This document shows, piece by piece, positions 47,932 through 56,455 of a DNA stretch of 64,000 nucleotides. Origin of the DNA: Oscillospiraceae bacterium. GTDB taxonomy: Bacteria; Bacillota; Clostridia; Oscillospirales; Acutalibacteraceae. A program made the translations under genes and the position numbers. The notes below the pieces were generated by a model that did not search any database, was not told where the DNA came from, and worked only from the letters and a program-made list of their open reading frames with translations. How positions within the stretch are numbered: the stretch's first letter is position 1; every line of letters starts with the position of its first letter. Location: contig SVQA01000007.1 of NCBI GenBank assembly GCA_015065545.1, positions 1 through 64,000 of the forward strand, written 5' to 3'.

Positions 47932-48801
47932 TTAGTTACGTCTTTTTGAAAGCTTCAGAGCAAAGTCCTTAAGATAAGTTGTGTCCCCCTCAAATACATC
48001 AAGGGCATTTATGGCTTTATCTGTAAGAGCCTCTGCTCTCTTTATACATTCCTCTACACCGAAAAGTGATACGAGTGTTGACTTATTATTTTCAACATCG
48101 GAGTTGACAGGCTTACCAAGCTGGTCGGTTGTGGAGGTTACATCAAGCACGTCATCTATAAGCTGGAAAGCAAGTCCGATGCACTCGGCATATTCTTCGC
48201 AGGCTTTAAGCTTTGCCTCATCTGCTCCTGCTACGATGCATCCCATAAGGCAAGCGGCTTTAATAAGTGCACCTGTTTTGAGAAGGTGCATTGTGCTGAT
48301 TACATTTTCGTCTGCGTTTTTATCTTCGTACTGCAAATCTATAACCTGTCCGCCTACCATACCGTCGGCACCGCAGAATTTAGCAAGAGTGAAGGCGGCT
48401 TGTGCTGCTCTGTCTGCAGATACCTTTGAAAGAGTATCCGATGAAAGCATAACCTCAAAAGCAAGGCTTTGCAGAGCATCCCCTGCAAGAAGAGCTGTAT
48501 CTTCGCCAAAGACGATGTGGTTTGAAGGCTTACCTCGGCGCATATCATCGTCATCCATACAGGGCAGGTCGTCGTGAATAAGCGAATAGGTATGTATAAA
48601 TTCAACAGCACAAGCAAATGGAATTGCAAGCTCATAATCTTCGCCGCAAAGTCGGGCAAATTCAAGAGTAAGCATAGGTCTTACCCTCTTGCCCCCTGCA
48701 CCCACGGAATATCTCATAGACTCCCAGAGTACATCGTAAAGGGTACCTTTCTTTAAAAGATACTGCTCTAAAGCATTTTCAATCATTTTAGAGGTTGACA
48801 T
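47932..48801 (-). CDS. ispA: Polyprenyl diphosphate synthase (farnesyl/geranyl type)
   Basis: 289 residues. Two aspartate-rich motifs: DDLPCMDDDDMRRG (first, around residue 82) and LIDDVLD (second, around 215), plus GGKRVRPML. The residues before the first motif (HTYSLIHDD) suit a farnesyl diphosphate synthase. It condenses IPP with DMAPP/GPP, giving precursors for undecaprenyl phosphate. It starts just before the xseB stop, in the standard xseB-ispA-dxs order. Confidence 0.95.
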   Translation of the reverse strand: MSTSKMIENALEQYLLKKGTLYDVLWESMRYSVGAGGKRVRPMLTLEFARLCGEDYELAIPFACAVEFIHTYSLIHDDLPCMDDDDMRRGKPSNHIVFGEDTALLAGDALQSLAFEVMLSSDTLSKVSADRAAQAAFTLAKFCGADGMVGGQVIDLQYEDKNADENVISTMHLLKTGALIKAACLMGCIVAGADEAKLKACEEYAECIGLAFQLIDDVLDVTSTTDQLGKPVNSDVENNKSTLVSLFGVEECIKRAEALTDKAINALDVFEGDTTYLKDFALKLSKRRN

Positions 48802-48802
48802 A

Positions 48803-49042
48803 TTATAAGTCCCCCTGATTCTTAATAAAACTTGTTAAGGTTGCATTGAGCTCCTTAATCTTCTCGGAGGTCTGTGCAAGATACTCACTGCAGAAGTTAT
48901 AGTACTCAAATGCTTCTTTATAAACTGCCATAAGCTCGTCGAGGGTGCCCTCACCTCTCTCTAATATACCAATGAGGTCTTTGAGCTTATTTACTGCAAT
49001 TTCGTAGTCCATACCATCAAATTTATTTTTTAAATCGCTCAT
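48803..49042 (-). CDS. xseB: Exodeoxyribonuclease VII small subunit
   Basis: 79 residues from the ATG at 49042 (GGAG six bases upstream; the TTG four codons earlier contains that SD). All-helical, acidic: FDGMDYEIAVNKLKDLIGILERGEGTLDELMAVYKEAFEYYN. It works in several copies with XseA. The large-subunit gene xseA normally comes just upstream, but here the neighbour is whiA and xseA is not in the window. Confidence 0.92.
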   Translation of the reverse strand: MSDLKNKFDGMDYEIAVNKLKDLIGILERGEGTLDELMAVYKEAFEYYNFCSEYLAQTSEKIKELNATLTSFIKNQGDL

Positions 49043-49054
49043 AATAATCTCCAA

Positions 49055-49984
49055 TTATTCTGTATCGGATTCTATTCCTGAAATTTCTATTATCTTCAAA
49101 AGTCGATGATTGACACCGCTTCGGCTTATAGGCTCATTGAGAAGAAGCCCTAAATCCCTGAGGGATAGCTCGGGGTTGTCCCGACGCAAAATCGCAATCT
49201 CATATAGCTGGTCGGGTAAAGATTCCAGACCGACGGTAGACTCGATTTTTTCGATGGCTGCAAGCTGTCTTGCGGCGGCTGTTGCGGTTTTATTAATATT
49301 AGCAAGTTCGGAGTTTGTGCGACGGTTTGCAATATTACGCATCTGCTTGTATGCCTTTGCGTTCATAATATCCATAGCACAAGAGCCTGCCCCCATAAAA
49401 GTAAGGAGATCGGTAATCTGCTCGCTGTCTTTAAGATATACAACATAAGAGCCGCCTCTGAGAATAGTCTTGGGAGTTAAGTTGCACTCTCTTATCTCGG
49501 ACAAAAGCAGGCACAAATCATTTGAAAGATTCTTATATGCAGAGCAAAACTCCAGATGATAATTCTTCAGCGGGTCATTTACCGAACCGCAGGAAAGAAA
49601 AGCTCCTCGCAAAAATGCACTTAAACACATATCGTTTTCGATATTGCCCCGATTGAGCCGAAGGGTTGTATCCTTTTCATCGTGACCGAAGGCAGTAAAC
49701 ACATTTTTACATTCATCGGGAAGTATCAGGCTTATTGTGTGAAGATTGATATGGTCTTTTGATGCTTTCAGAGTTGACTGCTTTTCAATAACAGGCGAAA
49801 AAAGCACATTAGAAAGTGATATAAACCGCTCTGCAACACTAATTGACTCGGTCTTGAGCTTTATTTCTGCAGAAGAAAAAGGTCGGCAAAAAAGCATCAA
49901 ACCATAGCACTCGGAAAAATCCCGAGCATAATCGTTATTTAAAATTTTAGATAATTCTTTTTTTACTTCGTGAGAAAAAGACAT
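49055..49984 (-). CDS. whiA: DNA-binding protein WhiA (sporulation/division regulator)
   Basis: 309 residues. N-terminal LAGLIDADG-homing-endonuclease-like fold (about 1-215; MSFSHEVKKELS, AFLRGAFLSCGSVNDP) and a C-terminal helix-turn-helix (about 225-305; RRTNSELANINKTATAAARQ, LPDQLYEIAILR, LNEPISRSGVNHRLLKI). In Bacillus it affects chromosome segregation and division; in actinomycetes it regulates sporulation. The stop lies 12 bases before the xseB start. It follows rapZ directly, without the yvcK gene usually between. Confidence 0.96.
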   Translation of the reverse strand: MSFSHEVKKELSKILNNDYARDFSECYGLMLFCRPFSSAEIKLKTESISVAERFISLSNVLFSPVIEKQSTLKASKDHINLHTISLILPDECKNVFTAFGHDEKDTTLRLNRGNIENDMCLSAFLRGAFLSCGSVNDPLKNYHLEFCSAYKNLSNDLCLLLSEIRECNLTPKTILRGGSYVVYLKDSEQITDLLTFMGAGSCAMDIMNAKAYKQMRNIANRRTNSELANINKTATAAARQLAAIEKIESTVGLESLPDQLYEIAILRRDNPELSLRDLGLLLNEPISRSGVNHRLLKIIEISGIESDTE

Positions 49985-50014
49985 CTTTAAACTCCCATTG
50001 CTGTAATAAAAAGC

Positions 50015-50881
50015 TTATGCTTTCCAGATATCTCTATGGTGAAGGGTTGATTTCTGACCCTGCTCTATAAAGTGGCTGTTGAGAAGTCGGGCAAGAGTTA
50101 CACTGCGATGCTTACCGCCAGTGCAACCGATTGCAATTACAAGCTCGCTCTTGCCTTCTTCTTTGTACATAGGTACGGAATAATCAAGCAAAGACAAAAG
50201 CTTTTCGATATACATCTGGGTTTCGGGGAATTTGAGAACATACTCTCTTACCGATTCGTCAAGTCCTGTCAGCTCTTTAAGCTCCTTTACATAGAAGGGG
50301 TTGGGCAAACAGCGGACATCAAAAAGCAAATCTGCCTCCAAAGGAATACCGTATTTAAAACCAAAGGAAAGACAGGTGATAATAAAGCCCTCGCTTGAAT
50401 TGTCTGAAAACATTGTGGTAACTCTTTCCTTGAGCTGTTTGGGTGCCATATAAGAGGTATCGATAATATAATCGGCTCTTGCCTTAAAGGGCTTCATAAG
50501 CTCCTTTTCGAGAAGTACGGCTTCTTCGCTTGTGCCGCCGTCAAAGGATTCTGCAAGAGGATGCTTACGCCTTGTTTCTTTATATCTAATAAGCAGAACA
50601 TCGCTTTTGGCATCAAGAAAGAGAATCTTATACTTTTTGCCTTCTGTATGAAAATGGCGAAGTTGCTCGAAAAGTGTATCAAAAACCTCTCCGCCGCGAA
50701 CATCAACAACAACTGCTACCTGCTTCATTCGAGTATCACTTGATTTTTCGCAAAGCTCGTAAAGGGTTGAGAGCATAGCAGGAGGAATATTATCAACACA
50801 ATAGAAGCCGATATCCTCCAAAGCCCTCAAAGCGTGGGATTTACCTGCTCCGGAAAGTCCTGTGATTATTATAAATTCCAT
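50015..50881 (-). CDS. rapZ: RNase adapter / nucleotide-binding protein RapZ (YvcJ)
   Basis: 288 residues. Walker A GLSGAGKS (8-15), Walker B-like AVVVDVRGG, and the C-terminal SFGFKYGIPLEADLLFDVR, LPNPFY and IGCTGGKHRSV motifs of the family. The protein hydrolyses ATP/GTP; in E. coli it guides RNase E to a small RNA, and in B. subtilis YvcJ influences competence. The partner in Firmicutes is unclear. It lies 21 bases after murB. Confidence 0.95.
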   Translation of the reverse strand: MEFIIITGLSGAGKSHALRALEDIGFYCVDNIPPAMLSTLYELCEKSSDTRMKQVAVVVDVRGGEVFDTLFEQLRHFHTEGKKYKILFLDAKSDVLLIRYKETRRKHPLAESFDGGTSEEAVLLEKELMKPFKARADYIIDTSYMAPKQLKERVTTMFSDNSSEGFIITCLSFGFKYGIPLEADLLFDVRCLPNPFYVKELKELTGLDESVREYVLKFPETQMYIEKLLSLLDYSVPMYKEEGKSELVIAIGCTGGKHRSVTLARLLNSHFIEQGQKSTLHHRDIWKA

Positions 50882-50902
50882 AAATTTTCACCCCTTGTGC
50901 AA

Positions 50903-51802
50903 TTAAATGCGGATAAGCTCCCGCTCCAAATCAAATCCTGTTTGCTCTTTTACTGTTTTCTGTATCAGTTCAATAAGGTTACATACATCACTGCAGGTAG
51001 CACCGCCGATATTTATAATAAACCCTGCGTGCTTTTCACTTACCTGCGCACCGCCGATGGTGGCACCTTTAAGATTACACTGCTCAATGAGTGCTCCTGC
51101 AAAAGCACCCTCGGGACGTTTGAACACACTGCCTGCGGAAGGAAACTCCAAGGGTTGTTTAGTAACACGTCTGTTCATTACATCGTCCATAAGAGCTTTA
51201 ATCTCTTTGCTTTCTCCTTCTTTAAGAGAAAACTCAGCAAAAAGAATTGTAGCTTTGTTGTATTTATAAATGCTGTGACGATAAGAAAGGCTGAGTGTAT
51301 CGGACTCTACTGTTTCAATCTCACCCTCTGCTGTAAGGTGAGTGACACGAGAAAGTGCATCCTTAACCTCAAAGCCATAAGCACCTGCATTCATATAAAC
51401 AGCACCGCCTACAGTACCGGGAATTCCGAATGCACACTCAAGCCCAGAAAGACCTTGCTGCATTGCATAGGTACACGCACGGGCAAGGGTTACACCTGCA
51501 CCGCAGCAAAGGGTTGTGCCCTTATGACTAATACCCTTAAAATCGCCTGTAAGTCGGATAACTGCCATTCTGAGTCCTTCGTCAGATACCAGCAGATTAC
51601 TGCCGTTGCCAAGAATCATATATGGAATCTCTGCACTTTTGCAGAGAGAAATTATTGTTTTTAACTGCTCTACATTTGAGGCAGTGATAAAGTAATCCGC
51701 AAGACCGCCGATGCGAAAGGAGGTGTGGTCTTTCATATAAGACTCAAGAGAGCATTCTGCACCTGTTGCTCTTATATCGGATACAAAGTTTTCGTTTATC
51801 AT
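50903..51802 (-). CDS. murB: UDP-N-acetylenolpyruvoylglucosamine reductase
   Basis: 299 residues, type II MurB. FAD domain: HTSFRIGGLADYF, ILGNGSNLLVSD, GIPGTVGGAVYMNAGAYG. Substrate domain: the catalytic serine in PSAGSVFKRPEG and the glutamate/histidine in VSEKHAGFIIN. It makes UDP-N-acetylmuramate for peptidoglycan. GGAGG lies just before the ATG. The murB-rapZ-whiA arrangement is frequent in Firmicutes. Confidence 0.97.
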   Translation of the reverse strand: MINENFVSDIRATGAECSLESYMKDHTSFRIGGLADYFITASNVEQLKTIISLCKSAEIPYMILGNGSNLLVSDEGLRMAVIRLTGDFKGISHKGTTLCCGAGVTLARACTYAMQQGLSGLECAFGIPGTVGGAVYMNAGAYGFEVKDALSRVTHLTAEGEIETVESDTLSLSYRHSIYKYNKATILFAEFSLKEGESKEIKALMDDVMNRRVTKQPLEFPSAGSVFKRPEGAFAGALIEQCNLKGATIGGAQVSEKHAGFIINIGGATCSDVCNLIELIQKTVKEQTGFDLERELIRI

Positions 51803-51813
51803 AGAACCTCCGT

Positions 51814-52536
51814 TTATCTGAGGGGAATGTTGAGTTCATTTAAATAGCTTTCAAAATTTTTTACGCTTGAGTTTATTACTAATTCCTCGGGAAAATTTAA
51901 ATCTTCCAAAAACTTGAGTGCTTCCTCTGCCCTGCCGAGCTGAGTTATGAAATGGGCATCTGTATCAACTGACACACGGCAGCCGTGCTTCATACAGAGC
52001 TTTGCGATTTCTTTACAATTAGGATGAAAATCTGGCTTATGCTTTATTGAGGAATTGTTGATTTCAATAACCTTGCCACACTCTGCAAATCGCTTGATAA
52101 CTGCATCAAAATCATACTTAAAATAAGGAGATCCCGAGTGAGCTATAATGTTCACATAAGGGTTATCTGCTAAAGCAAGATAGCTTTCGGTGCAGGTATT
52201 TACATTAACTTTATCCTTGAATGTGGGTATATGCAAAGATGCAACACAAATATCAAGATTTGAAAGAATACTATCGTCAGCATCAAGTCTGCCTTTTCTG
52301 TCAACGATATTGGCTTCTATCCCCTTGAGGACACGGACACCCTTCATAACCTTTGGGATAGCGTGAAGATTCATAAAGTAGTATGGATGAGGATATCCGT
52401 GCATAGTTTCGCCGTGATCTGTGATAGCAAAGCCGTAAAGTCCAAGCTCAGAGGCTTCTGTTATCATTTCAAGGGCGGTTGCGTAAGCATGAACTGATGC
52501 AATTGTATGGGTATGAAGGTCTGCTACAATTTTCAT
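51814..52536 (-). CDS. PHP-domain phosphatase (YcdX-like)
   Basis: 240 residues from the ATG at 52536, overlapping the hprK stop by one base (TAATG). Metal ligands: DLHTHT at the N-terminus, ITDHGE, IAHSGSP, EINNSS and the final DTDAHF. This is the YcdX-type PHP phosphatase/phosphoesterase family with a trinuclear metal site. The substrate is unknown. It sits between hprK and murB; PHP genes are often found beside hprK or murB in clostridia. Confidence 0.92.
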   Translation of the reverse strand: MKIVADLHTHTIASVHAYATALEMITEASELGLYGFAITDHGETMHGYPHPYYFMNLHAIPKVMKGVRVLKGIEANIVDRKGRLDADDSILSNLDICVASLHIPTFKDKVNVNTCTESYLALADNPYVNIIAHSGSPYFKYDFDAVIKRFAECGKVIEINNSSIKHKPDFHPNCKEIAKLCMKHGCRVSVDTDAHFITQLGRAEEALKFLEDLNFPEELVINSSVKNFESYLNELNIPLR

Positions 52537-53507
52537 TAGAAATCCCACCCTGTATCAATTTTCTTATTCTGAATCTGCTCTTCGCTTATATCCATACCAA
52601 GACCCTGAAGAAGCTCTGCTGCTGCGTTGTAGCCCATCTTCTTCTGTCTGTTATTCATAGCGGCAGCCTCGATAATGATAGCAAGGTTTCTGCCAGGCTT
52701 TACGGGGATAGTCATAATTGGAATCTGAATTCCCATAATCTCTGTGTAGGTGTTATCCATACCGATTCTGTCGTAAACCTTATCAGGATCCCACTGCTCC
52801 ATATTGATAACAAGGTCAATCTTTTCGGTAAGCTTAACCGCACCCATACCAAAAATACGGCGGGCATTGATAATACCGATACCGCGAAGCTCGATAAAGT
52901 GACGGATGTTCTCAGGAGAAGAACCTACAAGAGTACGATTGGAAACTCGTCTGATTTCAACCGCATCATCGGCTACAAGTCGATGACCTCTTTTAATAAG
53001 CTCAACGGCAATCTCTGATTTACCTACACCGCTGTCACCGATAAGAAGCACACCCTCACCATAAACCTCAACAAGCACACCATGACGAGTGATACGAGGA
53101 GCAAGAACAGCATTGAGGAATGTGATAAGTGAAGCGGAAATTGCTGATGTGGTTTCTGCAGAACGTAAAATCGGGACACTGTTTTTCTCTGCAGAGCGGA
53201 CAATTGCATCGGAAGGCTGTAAGCTCCTTGCGATAATGATTGCAGGCGGACGCTTGGAAAAAAGTCTGTCAATCATCTCAAACTGAGTATCATCATCAAA
53301 CTGTCCAAGATATGAATACTCGGTAAGACCGAAAACAATTACTCGGTTTTCGTCAAAGAAATCCATATATCCTGTAAGCTCAAGTCCGGGGCGGTCAATA
53401 TCCATTGATACAATATCTATCTCCTCGGGGTCCTTGGGCATATAAAGAGGTTCAAGCTGACTTTCTTTAATCATTTTTGCAAGTGAAACTGAAAATTGAG
53501 CACTCAT
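52536..53507 (-). CDS. hprK: HPr kinase/phosphorylase
   Basis: 323 residues from the ATG at 53507 (GAGGTG six bases upstream). An upstream reading adds a hydrophobic 28-residue extension not known in the family. N-terminal domain about 1-130, then the kinase with RHGVLVEVYGEGVLLIGDS and Walker A GDSGVGKS (157-164), DDAVEI and the capping IEIRGIGIINAR-type signature, here ELRGIGIINARRIFG. It phosphorylates HPr at serine and drives carbon catabolite repression. It heads the long downstream gene run. Confidence 0.97.
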   Translation of the reverse strand: MSAQFSVSLAKMIKESQLEPLYMPKDPEEIDIVSMDIDRPGLELTGYMDFFDENRVIVFGLTEYSYLGQFDDDTQFEMIDRLFSKRPPAIIIARSLQPSDAIVRSAEKNSVPILRSAETTSAISASLITFLNAVLAPRITRHGVLVEVYGEGVLLIGDSGVGKSEIAVELIKRGHRLVADDAVEIRRVSNRTLVGSSPENIRHFIELRGIGIINARRIFGMGAVKLTEKIDLVINMEQWDPDKVYDRIGMDNTYTEIMGIQIPIMTIPVKPGRNLAIIIEAAAMNNRQKKMGYNAAAELLQGLGMDISEEQIQNKKIDTGWDF

Positions 53508-53731
53508 AACAACACCTCGAATTACACTTAAATTGAAGTATATTAAAATACTTATAATATAAACAATTATACAGATTATATTATAACTCAAACCAATAAA
53601 AAATAAAAGGGTTTTTATAAAAATATATGCAAAAAATATGCAATTTTTGAATTTTTATAAAACTTACTTTTAAAAAGGAATTATTTTGAATATTTATTCC
53701 CTGTTTGCTAACAATATTTCAGGGTGAAAAT

Positions 53732-54406
53732 ATGATTATAACTGTGATCAGAGCTGTATTTCTATATATTTTTGTAATCGCGGCAATACGGATTATGGGC
53801 AAAAGACAGCTCAGCGATATGCAGACCTCCGAGCTTGTTATCACTATGATAATAGCTGACATTGCATCAATACCTATGCAGAACACATCCCAACCCCTTC
53901 TAAGCGGAATTATCCCAATACTTATACTTATTTGTCTTGAAATCATAATAAGCATACTTATGCTTAAAATTCCTGCTATAAGAAACCTTGTATGCGGTAC
54001 TCCTGAAATAATAATTGAAAACGGAAGGCTCAGAAAAAAAATGCTCAAAGCTCTTCGGCTTACCACCGAGGATTTATCTGTACTTTTAAGACAAGAGGGT
54101 GTGTTTAATATTGATGATGTACAGTACTGTATTATGGAAACCAACGGAAAAATCAGCGTACTGTTAAAGCCGGAAAAGCGAAACCCTTGTACAGCTGATT
54201 TAGGCTTACCTGCGAAGGATTCGGGTATAGCGGCAGTAATCATCAGCGATGGTGAATATCTGTACCGCTCAATGCAGCTTTGCAACGTAAAAAAGGATTG
54301 GGTTGACTCTGTACTAAAGAAAGAAAACATCGAATCAAAAGACATTATGATTATGACTGCAAATAAGCTTAAAGAATACAATATTATCCGGAAGTGTGAA
54401 AATTGA
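53732..54406 (+). CDS. DUF421 (YetF/YcaP-like) membrane protein
   Basis: 224 residues from the ATG at 53732 (AGGGTG five bases upstream, rather than an upstream TTG). Three membrane helices (about 3-20, 37-55, 60-78) and a cytoplasmic two-part domain with GTPEIIIENGRLRKKMLKALRLTTEDLSVLLRQ split by the family's conserved GxP and LR motifs. The role is unknown; in Bacillus YetF-type proteins are membrane proteins of spores or envelope. It overlaps the next gene by four bases and stands on the strand opposite its neighbours. Confidence 0.9.
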   Translation: MIITVIRAVFLYIFVIAAIRIMGKRQLSDMQTSELVITMIIADIASIPMQNTSQPLLSGIIPILILICLEIIISILMLKIPAIRNLVCGTPEIIIENGRLRKKMLKALRLTTEDLSVLLRQEGVFNIDDVQYCIMETNGKISVLLKPEKRNPCTADLGLPAKDSGIAAVIISDGEYLYRSMQLCNVKKDWVDSVLKKENIESKDIMIMTANKLKEYNIIRKCEN

Positions 54407-54780
54407 AAAGAATATACATTGCTCTAATTTTAATAATTATCTCGGCTGTTGTATGCATTTTGGAATTCAGATTCGTAACAAAAACAAGCGAAATGTACAT
54501 TAAAAGAATCGAAAGAATAGAAAGAGAATATAATAGCGATAAGTACAAAGCACTCAAGCTTTGCAATGAGCTATCAAAAGACTGGGAAATATCTGCCTCC
54601 CCTATGGATACCTTTTTATATCACGATTATGTGGATGATATAAGCAAAAACACAGGAAAGCTTGAAATTCTTATAAAAGAAGAGGACACATCTGCATTTG
54701 AAACCACCTGCGAAGAAATAAAAAAACAGCTTGAGTCGCTAAAAAAAAGTGAGATCCCAAGCCTTGAAAATATAATATAA
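54403..54780 (+). CDS. DUF4363 family membrane-anchored protein
   Basis: 125 residues with a TTG start overlapping the DUF421 stop (TTGA). One N-terminal membrane helix (about 5-24) is followed by a helical, charged outside domain (about 28-122). It matches the DUF4363 family, repeatedly found behind DUF421 genes in clostridia. Function unknown; the tight overlap suggests that the two proteins work together at the membrane. Confidence 0.85.
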   Translation: MKRIYIALILIIISAVVCILEFRFVTKTSEMYIKRIERIEREYNSDKYKALKLCNELSKDWEISASPMDTFLYHDYVDDISKNTGKLEILIKEEDTSAFETTCEEIKKQLESLKKSEIPSLENII

Positions 54781-54781
54781 A

Positions 54782-54805
54782 ATGGCATCACTACGGTGAT
54801 GCCAT
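54782..54805. terminator. Bidirectional terminator between DUF4363 and znuB
   Basis: ATGGCATCAC, loop TACG, GTGATGCCAT, with TTTT after it on the plus strand and T-rich sequence on the minus strand. It ends the two convergent transcripts. Confidence 0.9.
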
Positions 54806-54809
54806 TTTA

Positions 54810-55643
54810 TCATTTCTTTGATTTGTTTTTAGCAAGAAGTCTTTTAAACTGTGCAGTTAAAAGGAAAACAATAAAGATTATGAGATTGAAAATAACAATA
54901 GTTGCACTCACAGGAACCTCAGCACAGTAAAAGGAGGTCAAAAGTCCCGAAACAACACAAACTACAGAAACCAGCACCGACATAATGACAACCGAAAAGA
55001 AGCGTTTGCAAAGCCGCATTGATGTAAGTGCAGGGAAAATAATCATTGCAGATATTAAAAGGGTTCCCAGAAGCCGCATTCCGATAACGATTGTAACTGC
55101 AGTAAGCAAGGAAATCAAGGTATTATAAAGCTTTGTGCGGATACCCGTTGCGTAGGCAAAGCCTTCGTCAAAGGTGATTGCAAAGACTTTATTATAGAAC
55201 AAAATATACAGAAGAATAACAACAACTGAAAGTGCTATACTTATGGCAATATCCGTTTCTGTTATGCTTAAAATTGAGCCGAACATATATTGCTGAAGAT
55301 TAATATTTGTCCCGTTTATACTGGCAAAGAACACACCGATTGCAAGAGCTGAGCTGGAAATTACAGCTATTGCGGCATCTGCGTTAATCTTGCTGTTTTC
55401 TGTAAGGCGTAACAAAAAGAAGGCGGCAACCATTACAACGGGAAGTGCAAAATACAAGGGCATACTGATATTGAGTACAGCTGCAACAGAAAGTGCACCG
55501 AAGCTCACATGGGAAAGTCCGTCGCCAATCATTGAAAACCGCTTAAGTACAAGAACAACACCCAAAAGCGCACAGCAGATTGCAATTAGTACACCAACCA
55601 AAAGAGCATTGACCATAAAGCTGTAATTAAAAAAGTTAAGCAT
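54810..55643 (-). CDS. Zinc/manganese-type ABC transporter permease (ZnuB-like)
   Basis: 277 residues from the ATG at 55643 (GGAGG nine bases upstream); an upstream reading overlaps the ATPase gene in a different frame. ABC-3 family with about eight helices: ALLVGVLIAICCALLGVVLVLK, GDGLSHVSFGALSVA, and ITFDEGFAYATGI are typical. It forms the membrane channel for Zn2+ or Mn2+ uptake with the ATPase upstream, whose gene it overlaps by eight bases. No binding protein gene is adjacent. Confidence 0.92.
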   Translation of the reverse strand: MLNFFNYSFMVNALLVGVLIAICCALLGVVLVLKRFSMIGDGLSHVSFGALSVAAVLNISMPLYFALPVVMVAAFFLLRLTENSKINADAAIAVISSSALAIGVFFASINGTNINLQQYMFGSILSITETDIAISIALSVVVILLYILFYNKVFAITFDEGFAYATGIRTKLYNTLISLLTAVTIVIGMRLLGTLLISAMIIFPALTSMRLCKRFFSVVIMSVLVSVVCVVSGLLTSFYCAEVPVSATIVIFNLIIFIVFLLTAQFKRLLAKNKSKK

Positions 55644-56388
55644 CGGCACTGCCCTCCTTCCTTGAAAAATGCTTACAATCATCGCAAGGACAATCGGAAA
55701 GGAGCATTTTACTTCCAAGCTCCGAATGTACATACTGATGGGTTGTACCGAAAAAACTGTTTTCTCCGTCAAGGCAAAGAATATGAGAGGCATTTCTGAC
55801 AGCCGCATTAACATCGTGAGAGACCATTATTACAGTAACTCCCTGAGAATTTATCTTCTTGAGAAGTGCATAAAATTCAGCTGTTGCTATGGGGTCAAGA
55901 GCTGAGGTAGGTTCATCAAGAAGGATAAGTTTATTTGCCGCACACAAGGCCCTTGCAAGAAGGACTCTCTGCTGTTGTCCGCCGGAAAGATGACAGAAGT
56001 TGGACTTGAAAATATCCTTGATTCCTACAAGCTCTGCAATTCTGTCTGCCTCTTCCCTCTGTGCCGTGGTAAATCCCAAGCCAAAACGTTTTTTGTTTAA
56101 AAAGCCTGACATTACGATTTCTTTTACAGAAGCAGGAAACTCGCCTGAAAGCTTAAGTTGCTGCGACAAATAACCAATCTGATTTTTTGACATAACCTCG
56201 TGAAATTCTATTGAACCCTGAAATTTAGGAATGAGCCCCAGAATACCCTTGATAAGAGTGGTTTTACCCGAACCGTTTTCACCAACGATACAGAGATAAT
56301 CACCCTCGTTGACCTCAAAGGAGATACCGCTGAGGACTATATGATTCAAATATCCTATTTTTAGATTATTTACCTTAATTAGCGACAT
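55636..56388 (-). CDS. Zinc/manganese-type ABC transporter ATP-binding protein (ZnuC-like)
   Basis: 250 residues. Walker A VGENGSGKTT, Q-loop YLSQQLK, signature LSGGQQQRVLLARAL, Walker B LILLDEPTSALD, H-loop MVSHDVNA. A cysteine/histidine-rich tail (CPCDDCKHFSRKEG) could bind metal. It powers uptake with the permease downstream. Its SD lies shortly after the secF terminator; the promoter is not clear. Confidence 0.93.
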   Translation of the reverse strand: MSLIKVNNLKIGYLNHIVLSGISFEVNEGDYLCIVGENGSGKTTLIKGILGLIPKFQGSIEFHEVMSKNQIGYLSQQLKLSGEFPASVKEIVMSGFLNKKRFGLGFTTAQREEADRIAELVGIKDIFKSNFCHLSGGQQQRVLLARALCAANKLILLDEPTSALDPIATAEFYALLKKINSQGVTVIMVSHDVNAAVRNASHILCLDGENSFFGTTHQYVHSELGSKMLLSDCPCDDCKHFSRKEGSADA

Positions 56389-56426
56389 AAATATACATAT
56401 TCCTTTACTTTGTCAATAAGCAAACA

Positions 56427-56446
56427 TCGGGCGGAAATCCGCCCGA
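56427..56446 (-). terminator. secF terminator
   Basis: TCGGGCGG and CCGCCCGA (eight G-C-rich pairs) with a four-base loop, followed on the minus strand by TGTTTGCTT. Ten bases after the secF stop. Confidence 0.75.
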
Positions 56447-56455
56447 TAAATTAAA

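Noticed and set aside
50834..51664. 276-codon frame antisense to rapZ/murB
   Set aside because: Covers two intact conserved genes on the other strand, with no plausible start signal.
53508..53600. TATAAT-like hexamers upstream of hprK
   Set aside because: The region is so A/T rich that several fit; none has a convincing -35 at 16-18 bases.
53719..54381. 220-codon hydrophobic frame antisense to DUF421
   Set aside because: Looks membrane-like only because the DUF421 gene is; the plus-strand pair has SD, overlap and family matches.
56389..56420. TTGACA upstream of znuC as a promoter
   Set aside because: The only -10-like sequence at a good distance would lie directly at the start codon, leaving no leader or RBS.
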